Assembly: GCA_051657745.1 (NCBI GenBank)
Contig: JBOFLG010000152.1
Span: 1 to 52,812, forward strand
Length of the DNA: 52,812 nucleotides
Reading direction: 5' to 3'
From: JBOFLG01 sp051657745
GTDB taxonomy: Bacteria; Actinomycetota; Actinomycetes; Actinomycetales; Dermatophilaceae
The position numbers and the translations under genes are program-made. Numbering within the stretch: position 1 is the stretch's first letter; every line of letters begins with the position of its first letter. Under the pieces are notes generated by a model that was given only the letters and a program-made list of their open reading frames with translations, was not told the DNA's origin and ran no database searches. Shown one piece after another: positions 17,629 through 24,089 of this stretch.

Positions 17629-18962
17629 CCCACCCAGCTCGAGTCGGCGCCTCGGTGGTGTGGGGCGTGCCAACTCGTGTCGTCGGGTCCTCCGACGCCG
17701 CTCGCGACGCTGCCCGCGAGACCGCCACGATCGGGACGAGCGCGCTCGTTCTGCTCGACTCGGCCCACGTGGACACCGAGGTGGGCGAGCGGTTGACCGC
17801 CGGGCTGGACCGCCTCGGCGTCGGGGTGGCGGCCACGGTCGTGGTCGAGGTGCCGGTGGAGTTGTCCGCGCTGCACGAGAGCGTCGCCGCGGTCCGGCGC
17901 ATCCCGGTCGACGTCGTGGTGGCGCTCGGCGGGGGCAGCACGATTGACCTCGCCAAGATCACTGCCGCGGCCCTGACGACGCCGAGCCTGCTGGACAGCG
18001 GTGTCTGGGACGTCGGCATCGTCGAGCTGGACGACGTCATCGGGAGGCCCCCCCTTCCGACGGTTGCGATCCCGACGACGGCGTCCACTGGCTCCGAGGT
18101 GAACGGAGTCGCCGCTGTGCACCGGGACGGCCTCCGCTGCCTCGCCGTGAGCAACTGGTTGCTGCCGTCCACGGCGATTCTCGACGGTTCGCTGTTGTCG
18201 ACGCTGAGCCGGCGCACCCTGCTGTCCGGCGTCGTCGAGTCCGTCGCCCGGGTGCTCGCTCCGTTCGTCCGGGGCGGCGTCCACGTCGAGGTGGTCGACC
18301 GGATGGCGCTGGAGCTCGTTCGTCATCTCGCCCGTCTCGGCTCGCGGATCGCCGATGGTGACGTCGCCAGGCCGGTGCTCGACGACCTGCTCTGGACCGT
18401 GTGTCTGACCGGTACGCAGCTTGCGGGGATCGGGCGCGATGCCCGGTCGCACAGCCTGTGGTATCTGCAGACACCCGTGGCCACCGCGGCCGGAGTGGAC
18501 AAGGGCACGGCGATGTCCTGGCTCCTGCCGGCGTGGGCGCACGACATCGAGTCAGCCGGCACCGTCGGCCGCTGGGCCGGCTCGCGGGAGCGGCTGTCGG
18601 TCGCGGTCGCTGCGATCACCAAGGGCTCCGGAGTGATCGAGGACTCCGGAGTGGCCGACCACTTCATCGCGGCCGGGAGTTCCGAGACGGTCGAAGGCCT
18701 GGGCGCGCCGAACCACGGCGCGCCGCTCGGAGACCTTGTTAGCCGCGTCCTCGCCCGCTGGGAGATGCCGGGGTCGCTGCCGACCGAGGTGGACCTCTCC
18801 GCCGCGGCAGCGGAGGCGTTCTCACGGTGGCTCGGCCCGTCGGACCGTCGGATGCTTCAGGACGTCGCGACGATTACGAGGTTCTTTGAGGCGGCTGTTC
18901 GGCCTCCAGCTCTCCCTGGCCCCCTCGGTCAGGGATTTGTCACGTCCAAGGAGAGGAGGTGA
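17622..18962 (+). CDS. Iron-alcohol-dehydrogenase-family protein, candidate C-terminal Thr oxidative decarboxylase
   Basis: This 446-residue protein belongs to the Fe-ADH/dehydroquinate-synthase superfamily. It has the nucleotide-binding ALGGGSTIDLAKI (G103-S106), IPTTASTGSEV (T156-E159) and a helical C-terminal half. The usual metal ligands look changed: the DALTHA helix is replaced by SGVVES (S202, E206), and the HG motif by KG (K294). Only H277 in SHSLW is obviously kept. In daptides a Fe-ADH-like enzyme oxidises the side chain of C-terminal Thr, giving a beta-keto acid that loses CO2. Here it would leave an aminoketone for the aminotransferase. The GTG at 17622, five bases after GAGGGG, overlaps the previous gene by 7 bases; TTG at 17625 is an alternative. 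Its stop lies inside the ribosome site of the first precursor. Confidence 0.8.
   Translation: MLTHPARVGASVVWGVPTRVVGSSDAARDAARETATIGTSALVLLDSAHVDTEVGERLTAGLDRLGVGVAATVVVEVPVELSALHESVAAVRRIPVDVVVALGGGSTIDLAKITAAALTTPSLLDSGVWDVGIVELDDVIGRPPLPTVAIPTTASTGSEVNGVAAVHRDGLRCLAVSNWLLPSTAILDGSLLSTLSRRTLLSGVVESVARVLAPFVRGGVHVEVVDRMALELVRHLARLGSRIADGDVARPVLDDLLWTVCLTGTQLAGIGRDARSHSLWYLQTPVATAAGVDKGTAMSWLLPAWAHDIESAGTVGRWAGSRERLSVAVAAITKGSGVIEDSGVADHFIAAGSSETVEGLGAPNHGAPLGDLVSRVLARWEMPGSLPTEVDLSAAAAEAFSRWLGPSDRRMLQDVATITRFFEAAVRPPALPGPLGQGFVTSKERR
18954..18961 (+). promoter_or_regulatory. Very strong ribosome binding site of the first precursor gene
   Basis: AGGAGGTG lies 6 bases before the ATG at 18968. 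An identical site (19192-19199) precedes the second precursor ATG at 19206. It is nearly the full complement of the 16S rRNA 3' end and far stronger than the sites of the enzyme genes. This fits the need for more precursor than enzyme from one mRNA. It also decides the start: ATG 18968 is preferred to the in-frame GTG at 18959, which lies inside the site. Confidence 0.85.
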
Positions 18963-18967
18963 ATCCG

Positions 18968-19150
18968 ATGAACAACGTTCTGAGTCTCGACAGCCTGGAC
19001 CTGTCAGACCTGTCCTTCGAGGCGGTCGAGGTCGTGTCGGTCCGCGACGCGGTCGCGCTCCCGGAGACGGGCGCGTCGTCCGGTACGAGCTCGTGCGACT
19101 CCTGCTCATGCTGCGGCAGCACGTCGTCCTGCTCGGTGACGTCCACCTGA
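18968..19150 (+). CDS. Thiopeptide-type RiPP precursor peptide 1
   Basis: This 60-residue peptide has an acidic leader (about residues 1-37) with DSLDLSDLSFEAVEVV, ending PETGAS, much like thiopeptide leaders that end in (V/T)GAS. The remaining 23 residues contain 10 Ser, 4 Thr, 5 Cys (43, 46, 48, 49, 55), 2 Gly, one Asp (44) and one Val (57). The core probably starts at S38 or S42; S42-C43 matches the Ser-Cys opening of many thiopeptide cores. The last residue is Thr60, the residue processed by decarboxylation in micrococcin-type thiopeptides and in daptides. It is the penultimate gene of the operon, with a strong ribosome site. No other function is plausible. Confidence 0.92.
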   Translation: MNNVLSLDSLDLSDLSFEAVEVVSVRDAVALPETGASSGTSSCDSCSCCGSTSSCSVTST

Positions 19151-19205
19151 AAATCCGCTGATCCACGGGTGTCGGACAGATTTCTCGTGAGAGGAGGTGA
19201 ATCCG

Positions 19206-19388
19206 ATGAACAACGTTCTGAGTCTCGACAGCCTGGACCTGTCGGACCTGTCCTTCGAGGCGGTCGAGGTCGTGTCGGTCCGCGACGCGGTCGCGCTCCC
19301 GGAGACGGGCGCGTCGTCCGGTACGAGCTCGTGCGACTCCTGCTCATGCTGCGGTAGCACGTCGTCCTGCTCCGCCACGTCGACGTGA
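19206..19388 (+). CDS. Thiopeptide-type RiPP precursor peptide 2 (paralogue of precursor 1)
   Basis: This 60-residue peptide is identical to precursor 1 except for Ala instead of Val at residue 57, three residues from the C-terminal Thr. The DNA is almost unchanged over the leader (one synonymous base) and differs mainly in the last 45 bases. The strong AGGAGGTGA site is duplicated as well. Two such genes would yield two congeners differing by one residue in the tail, outside the presumed macrocycle. The gene is followed directly by the operon's terminator-like hairpin at 19394. Confidence 0.92.
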   Translation: MNNVLSLDSLDLSDLSFEAVEVVSVRDAVALPETGASSGTSSCDSCSCCGSTSSCSATST

Positions 19389-19393
19389 TCGCA

Positions 19394-19434
19394 CACTGGG
19401 GTCGCGGAAGGCGTCATCTTCCGCGACCCCAGTG
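19394..19434 (+). terminator. Hairpin terminator of the RiPP operon
   Basis: A perfect 17-base inverted repeat (19394-19410 and 19418-19434) with a 7-base loop starts six bases after the second precursor stop. There is no T tract, as often in high-GC actinobacteria. It marks the right end of the cluster. The remaining sequence up to serA (19435-19708) holds only short GC-rich repeats (a GGCCCGAGGCGAC motif occurs twice) and a possible -10 TATCAT at 19651. Confidence 0.8.
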
Positions 19435-19708
19435 GTCCGCCGGAGCGCCAGTCTGCACGACACCGGGCGGGCGGCATCCAGCCGATTGACCCGCGGGCCC
19501 GAGGCGACGTCGCTGGTGCTGCGCCGGCGCGCCGCCGCAGGCCCGAGGCGACAACGTCAGGTTCCCGTTGCGGGGAGCGCATGGTGCTGCTCCGCGAAGG
19601 TGACTCTGACCGAACGCCGGGCACCCGGTCCCTGGCCTGGGCGCGCCTCCTATCATGGCGGGTGATCGACCTCGCACGATTTCCCCCACCCGAAGGCAGG
19701 CACGTCAC

Positions 19709-21295
19709 GTGACCACACCCGTTGTCCTCATCGCTGAGGAGCTCTCGCCCGCGACGATCGACGCGCTGGGGCCCGACTTCGAGGTACGGCATACCGACGG
19801 CGCCGACCGGTCCCAGTTGCTGCCGGCGCTCGCCGACGTCGACGCGGTGCTGGTGCGCTCGGCCACGAAGATGGATGCCGAGGCCATCGCTGCCGCGCGC
19901 AACCTCAAGGTCATCGCGCGCGCCGGGGTGGGGCTCGACAACGTCGACATCGAGGCGGCCACCAAGGCCGGGGTGATGGTGGTCAACGCGCCGACCTCGA
20001 ACATCACCAGCGCCGCGGAGCTCGCCGTCGGCCTGCTGATCGCCTGCGCCCGCAACATCGCGCCGGCCAACCAAGCGCTCAAAGGCGGCGCCTGGAAGCG
20101 CAGCAAGTACGGCGGTGTCGAGTTGCTCGAGAAGAAGGTCGGTGTCGTGGGGTTCGGCCGCATCGGCCAGCTCGTCGCCGAGCGGCTCAAGGGTTTCGGA
20201 GTCGAGATCCTCGCCTACGACCCGTATGTCTCGGTGCAGCGCGCCGGCCAGCTCGGTGCCCGGCTCGTCACGCTCGATGAGCTGCTCGCGGAGAGCGACT
20301 TCATCACCATCCACCTGCCGAAGACCGCGGAGACCCTCGGTCTGATCGGCAAGGAGGCGCTCGCGAAGGTCAAGCCCACGGTGCGCATCATCAACGCGGC
20401 CCGGGGCGGGGTGCTCGACGAGGAGGCGCTTGCTGACGCCCTCGCCGAGGGCCGAGTGGCCGGCGCGGGAATCGACGTCTTCGCGAAGGAGCCGTGCGTC
20501 GAGAGCCCGCTGTTCGCGTTCGAGTCGGTCGTCGTCACTCCGCACCTGGGGGCCTCCACCGGTGAGGCGCAGGAGAAAGCCGGTGTGGCAGTGGCCCGTT
20601 CGGTCCGGCTCGCGCTCGGCGGCGACCTTGTGCCGGATGCCGTGAACGTCTCCGGCGGCGTGGTCGCCGAGGAGGTGCGACCGGGCATCGACCTGGTCGA
20701 GAAACTCGGCCGGGTGTTCACCGCGGTTGCCGGCTCCGTCCCGGTGCAGATCGATATCGACGTTCGTGGCGAGATCACCGAGCATGACGTGTCGATCTGG
20801 GAGTTGAGCGCACTCAAGGGCCTGTTCACCGACATCACCGAGGACCCGGTCACCTACGTCAACGCGCCCCTGCTCGCCAAGGAACGGGGGTGCGAGTCGC
20901 GCCTGATCACGGATGCGGTGTCCGAGGACTTCCGCAACGTCACCACGCTCCACGGCACGCTCGGCGATGGCACGACGGTGTCCATCGCAGGCACCCTGAC
21001 CGGGCCGAAGATGGCGCAGAAGATCATTGGCGTCAACGGGTTCGACCTCGAGATCCCACTTGCCGAGCACCTCGCGTTCTTCTCGTACGTCGACCGCCCT
21101 GGCGTCATCGGTGTGGTGGGCAGGCTGCTGGGCGACGCCGACGTGAACATTGCCGGGATGCAGGTCTCCCGGCTGGACTCCGGGGGCCGGGCGCTGGTCG
21201 CCCTGACCGTCGACCACGCCATCCCGGCCGACGTGCTCGGTGCGATCGAGAAGGAGATCGGCGCGGATTCGGTGCGGGTCGTCGACCTCGCGTGA
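19709..21295 (+). CDS. serA: D-3-phosphoglycerate dehydrogenase
   Basis: This 528-residue enzyme catalyses the first step of serine biosynthesis, oxidising 3-phosphoglycerate with NAD. It has the nucleotide-binding VGVVGFGRIGQLVAERL, ARAGVGLDNVD, INAARGGVLDEEAL and TPHLGASTGEAQ with the catalytic His. There is the extra intervening (ASB) domain and a C-terminal ACT domain (FSYVDRPGVIGVVGRLLGDADVNIAGMQ) where serine inhibits. Length matches the long actinobacterial form. GTG at 19709 is chosen because the MTTPVVLIAEELSP start aligns with homologues; upstream in-frame codons would add an unlikely tail. It is monocistronic and unrelated to the RiPP operon. Confidence 0.95.
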   Translation: MTTPVVLIAEELSPATIDALGPDFEVRHTDGADRSQLLPALADVDAVLVRSATKMDAEAIAAARNLKVIARAGVGLDNVDIEAATKAGVMVVNAPTSNITSAAELAVGLLIACARNIAPANQALKGGAWKRSKYGGVELLEKKVGVVGFGRIGQLVAERLKGFGVEILAYDPYVSVQRAGQLGARLVTLDELLAESDFITIHLPKTAETLGLIGKEALAKVKPTVRIINAARGGVLDEEALADALAEGRVAGAGIDVFAKEPCVESPLFAFESVVVTPHLGASTGEAQEKAGVAVARSVRLALGGDLVPDAVNVSGGVVAEEVRPGIDLVEKLGRVFTAVAGSVPVQIDIDVRGEITEHDVSIWELSALKGLFTDITEDPVTYVNAPLLAKERGCESRLITDAVSEDFRNVTTLHGTLGDGTTVSIAGTLTGPKMAQKIIGVNGFDLEIPLAEHLAFFSYVDRPGVIGVVGRLLGDADVNIAGMQVSRLDSGGRALVALTVDHAIPADVLGAIEKEIGADSVRVVDLA

Positions 21296-21423
21296 CGCCG
21301 GTCGCGGCACCTGCACCACACCGGGCAGGGGCCGCGACCCGCGGATTGGTGGCCGAGGGGGTGGGCCGGTCACCCCCTGCAGGTGCGCGGTCATCTCGCT
21401 GGCTGCATCGGCAGCGAGCCGCG

Positions 21424-21471
21424 ACGATCCGCACCCCAGACGATCCGCACCCCGGAGGATCCGCACTCCGG
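21424..21471 (+). repeat. Three tandem 16-base repeats upstream of leuB
   Basis: Three contiguous 16-mers, ACGATCCGCACCCCAG (21424-21439), ACGATCCGCACCCCGG (21440-21455) and AGGATCCGCACTCCGG (21456-21471), end 43 bases before the leuB start. A decayed fourth may follow. The regular phase suggests a regulatory site or a slipped repeat. No known operator is recognised. Confidence 0.6.
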
Positions 21472-21514
21472 ACGGGCCGCCCCGCTCGGCGGGGTGCGCC
21501 CTAGGGTGGCGGGC

Positions 21515-22588
21515 ATGATCAGCGCCGGTACCGCAGACCCGCCGACCTCGATCGACCTCGCCGTGATCGGCGGGGATGGGATCGGGCCGGAAGTCGTCGC
21601 CGAGGGCGTCGCGGTGCTCGAGGCTGTGCTCGGTGACGACGGCCCGAAGGTCAGCACCACTGAGTACGACCTCGGGGCCCGGCGCTGGCACGCGACCGGC
21701 GAAACTCTTCCCGACTCGGTGCGGGCCGAGATCGCTGGCCACGACGCCATCCTGCTCGGTGCCATCGGCGACCCGAGTGTGCCGAGCGGCGTGCTCGAAC
21801 GAGGGGTTCTGTTGCCGCTGCGGTTCGCTCTGGAGCACTACGTGAACCTCCGTCCGGTGCGGTTGTATCCAGGTGTGCGCAGCCCGCTCGACACCCCGCG
21901 GGTAGCCCCGGGCGGCATCGACTTCGTGGTCGTCCGCGAGGGCACTGAGGGCCCGTACGTCGGTAACGGAGGTGCGTTACGCACTGGCACGCCGCACGAG
22001 ATCGCTACCGAGGTCAGCGTCAACACCCGCTTCGGCGTCGAGCGGGTCGTGCGTGACGCGTTCGCCCGGGCGCAGGCCCGGCCGCGCCAGCACCTCACGC
22101 TGGTGCACAAGCACAACGTGCTCACGCATGCCGGCCACCTCTGGCGGCGGACTGTGGAGGAGGTCGGCACGGAGTTCCCGGACGTCGAGACGGCTTACCA
22201 GCACGTCGATGCGGCGACCATCTTCCTCACCACTGACCCCGGCCGGTTCGACGTCATCGTCACCGACAACCTCTTCGGCGACATCATCACCGACATCGCG
22301 GCGGCGATCGCCGGGGGTATCGGGCTGGCGGCGAGCGGCAACATCAACCCGGACCGGCGCCATCCGAGCATGTTCGAGCCGGTGCACGGCTCCGCACCTG
22401 ACCTGGCCGGCCGAGGCGTGGCCGACCCCACCGCCACGATCTTGTCGGTGTCGATGCTGCTCGACCACCTCGGGTTGGCCGATGCCGCGGCACGAGTCGA
22501 GCGGGCAGTCGCCGCCGACCTCGCCGAGCGCGGCACGACATCCCGCACCACTGGTGAGGTCGGCGCGGCCATCGTGGCCCGACTCTGA
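21515..22588 (+). CDS. leuB: 3-isopropylmalate dehydrogenase
   Basis: This 357-residue enzyme performs the oxidative decarboxylation of 3-isopropylmalate in leucine synthesis. Seen are IGGDGIGPEVVAEG at the N-terminus, LLGAIGDP, the substrate-binding RPVRLYPGVRSPL, VVREGTEGPYVGNGG, HKHNVLTHAG with the conserved Lys, IVTDNLFGDIITDIAAAIAGGIGLAASGNINP, and the coenzyme-binding EPVHGSAPDLAGRGVADP. The length fits the actinobacterial LeuB type. The ATG at 21515 is chosen by alignment of the N-terminal strand, since the upstream in-frame extension runs through the tandem repeats. A large palindrome separates it from ilvE. Confidence 0.95.
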   Translation: MISAGTADPPTSIDLAVIGGDGIGPEVVAEGVAVLEAVLGDDGPKVSTTEYDLGARRWHATGETLPDSVRAEIAGHDAILLGAIGDPSVPSGVLERGVLLPLRFALEHYVNLRPVRLYPGVRSPLDTPRVAPGGIDFVVVREGTEGPYVGNGGALRTGTPHEIATEVSVNTRFGVERVVRDAFARAQARPRQHLTLVHKHNVLTHAGHLWRRTVEEVGTEFPDVETAYQHVDAATIFLTTDPGRFDVIVTDNLFGDIITDIAAAIAGGIGLAASGNINPDRRHPSMFEPVHGSAPDLAGRGVADPTATILSVSMLLDHLGLADAAARVERAVAADLAERGTTSRTTGEVGAAIVARL

Positions 22589-22607
22589 CCGCCCGGTCGT
22601 CATCCAC

Positions 22608-22694
22608 GCTTTTCCGCCCCATCACGGAAACGGCTGGTTCGCACGGGATATCAACCCTTGCGAACCGAGCGCTTTCGTGATGGGGCGGAAAAGC
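22608..22694. repeat. Large interrupted palindrome between leuB and ilvE
   Basis: GCTTTTCCGCCCCATCACG (22608-22626) is repeated in inverted form at 22676-22694. A second inverted pair, GGTTCGCA and TGCGAACC, lies inside it around a short loop. The stem could end leuB transcription and shield ilvE. A similar single-arm sequence occurs before ispG at about 41231, so it may belong to a dispersed repeat family. Confidence 0.7.
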
Positions 22695-22751
22695 AGTGGC
22701 GGGTAGCCTCTGAGATGCACCGTCGCCGCCGAGGAAGGACCACCCGCGCCC

Positions 22752-23846
22752 ATGAGCCTCACCTTCGACCTGGAGCGCCGTCCTGACCCGGCCGATGCGG
22801 CACGACGCGCCGCGATTCACGCCGACCCTGGCTTCGGGGTGCACTTCACCGACCACATGGTCTCGGCCACCTGGGCCACCGGAACCGGATGGCACCACGG
22901 CCGGGTGCACGCCTACGGCCCGATCACGCTGATGCCGAGCGCGGCCGTGCTGCACTACGCCCAGGAGATCTTCGAGGGGCTCAAGGCGTACCGCCATGAC
23001 GATGGCTCGGTGTGGGCGTTCCGCCCGGAGGCCAACGCCGAGCGGATGCAGCGCAGCGCTCGTCGGTTGGCTCTCCCGGAGTTGCCGACCGAGGATTTCC
23101 TCGGCTCGCTGCGTGCCCTGCTCGACGTCGATGCGGCCTGGGTGCCGCCGGCCGGGACCGGCGAGACCAGCCTGTATCTGCGGCCATTCATGTATGCCTC
23201 GGAGAGCTTCCTCGGGGTACGCCCAGCGGCCGCGGTCACGTACTCGGTGATTGCCTCGCCGGCCGGCGCGTACTTCCCGGGAGGGCTGACGCCGGTGACG
23301 TTGTGGGTGTCGCGGCACTACGCTCGGGCGGGCACCGGCGGTACGGGTGCCGCCAAATGCGGCGGCAACTACGCGTCATCCCTCGCGGGGCAGGTGGAGG
23401 GCATCGAGCACGGCTGCGACCAGGCAGTCTTTCTCGACGCCGAGACCCAGACGCACATCGAGGAACTCGGAGGTATGAACCTCTTCCTCGTTACCAACGA
23501 CGGTCGGCTTGTGACGCCGGAGCTCACCGGCTCCATCCTCGAAGGGGTCACTCGTAGCTCGATCATCGAACTCGCGAAAGAGCTTGGTCTCGACCCCGAG
23601 GAGCGCCCGGTGCCGATCGAGGAGTGGCAAGACGGTGTGCGCAGCGGCGCGATCCGTGAGGTGTTCGCCTGCGGCACAGCGGCCGTGGTCACGCCGGTGG
23701 GTGAGTTGCGCTGGGCGGGCGGGTCGGCGCCGTCCACCGCCGGCGAGTCCGGTGGCGAGGTGACGAACGCCATCCGAGAACGGCTGCTCGACATCCAGTA
23801 CGGCCGGGTCGAGGACACTCACGGTTGGCTCAGCCGGCTCGCTTGA
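22752..23846 (+). CDS. ilvE: Branched-chain amino acid aminotransferase
   Basis: This 364-residue fold-type IV PLP enzyme makes or degrades Leu, Ile and Val by transamination with glutamate. Features include HYAQEIFEGLKAYR, LYLRPFMYASE, GTGAAKCGGNYASSL with the PLP Lys just before the CGGNY motif, DAETQTHIEELGGMNLFLV and EVFACGTAAVVTPVG. Length and motifs match the actinobacterial IlvE group. It follows leuB in the same direction after a long hairpin, which gives a small branched-chain biosynthesis block. The ATG at 22752 is preceded by a GAGGAAGGA-like site. Confidence 0.95.
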   Translation: MSLTFDLERRPDPADAARRAAIHADPGFGVHFTDHMVSATWATGTGWHHGRVHAYGPITLMPSAAVLHYAQEIFEGLKAYRHDDGSVWAFRPEANAERMQRSARRLALPELPTEDFLGSLRALLDVDAAWVPPAGTGETSLYLRPFMYASESFLGVRPAAAVTYSVIASPAGAYFPGGLTPVTLWVSRHYARAGTGGTGAAKCGGNYASSLAGQVEGIEHGCDQAVFLDAETQTHIEELGGMNLFLVTNDGRLVTPELTGSILEGVTRSSIIELAKELGLDPEERPVPIEEWQDGVRSGAIREVFACGTAAVVTPVGELRWAGGSAPSTAGESGGEVTNAIRERLLDIQYGRVEDTHGWLSRLA

Positions 23847-24041
23847 CCGAAGTGACGCGCCCTCGGCCGGCACCAGCCTCGCGGGTTGAGGCGGGTGGCG
23901 CCGTCATCGTGGATGGTTGCCCGGTGGTCGTCGATCCAGCACGCGAGCGTCCACTAGGGGTTTCCTCGCAATCGGGGACCGCCGGAATCCCGGCCCGCAG
24001 CGGCCGGTGCTAGGTTCAGCCTCGCTACTAATAGTCCCTAT

Positions 24042-24071
24042 GCGACGCACCTCTCCCCGTCCGTTGCGGAA
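24042..24071 (+). repeat. Conserved 5' leader, copy 1 (before first lipoprotein)
   Basis: Thirty bases are identical to 25525-25554, followed in both cases by CACTGGAGG and the start codon. The conserved leader was duplicated together with the gene and may carry shared translational or regulatory signals. The gap 23847-24089 holds nothing else recognisable. Confidence 0.75.
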
Positions 24072-24089
24072 ACCACTGGAGGCACCACC

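Larger units (their letters stand above)
18951..19388 (+). repeat. Tandem duplication of the precursor gene unit
   Basis: Bases 18951-19150 and 19189-19388 are near-identical copies with a period of 238 bases, covering the ribosome site and the whole coding region. The 38-base spacer between them shows no hairpin, so both are on one transcript. The concentration of changes at the 3' end suggests recent duplication followed by change in the tail. Confidence 0.9.

Noticed and set aside
19106..21838. Very long minus-strand open frame opposite serA and the precursors
   Set aside because: It mirrors strongly coding plus-strand genes, has no family-like motifs and is the usual GC-rich shadow.
19709..23846. 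serA, leuB and ilvE as part of the RiPP cluster
   Set aside because: They lie beyond a strong terminator and encode primary metabolism with normal motifs; nothing links them to the peptide except distance.
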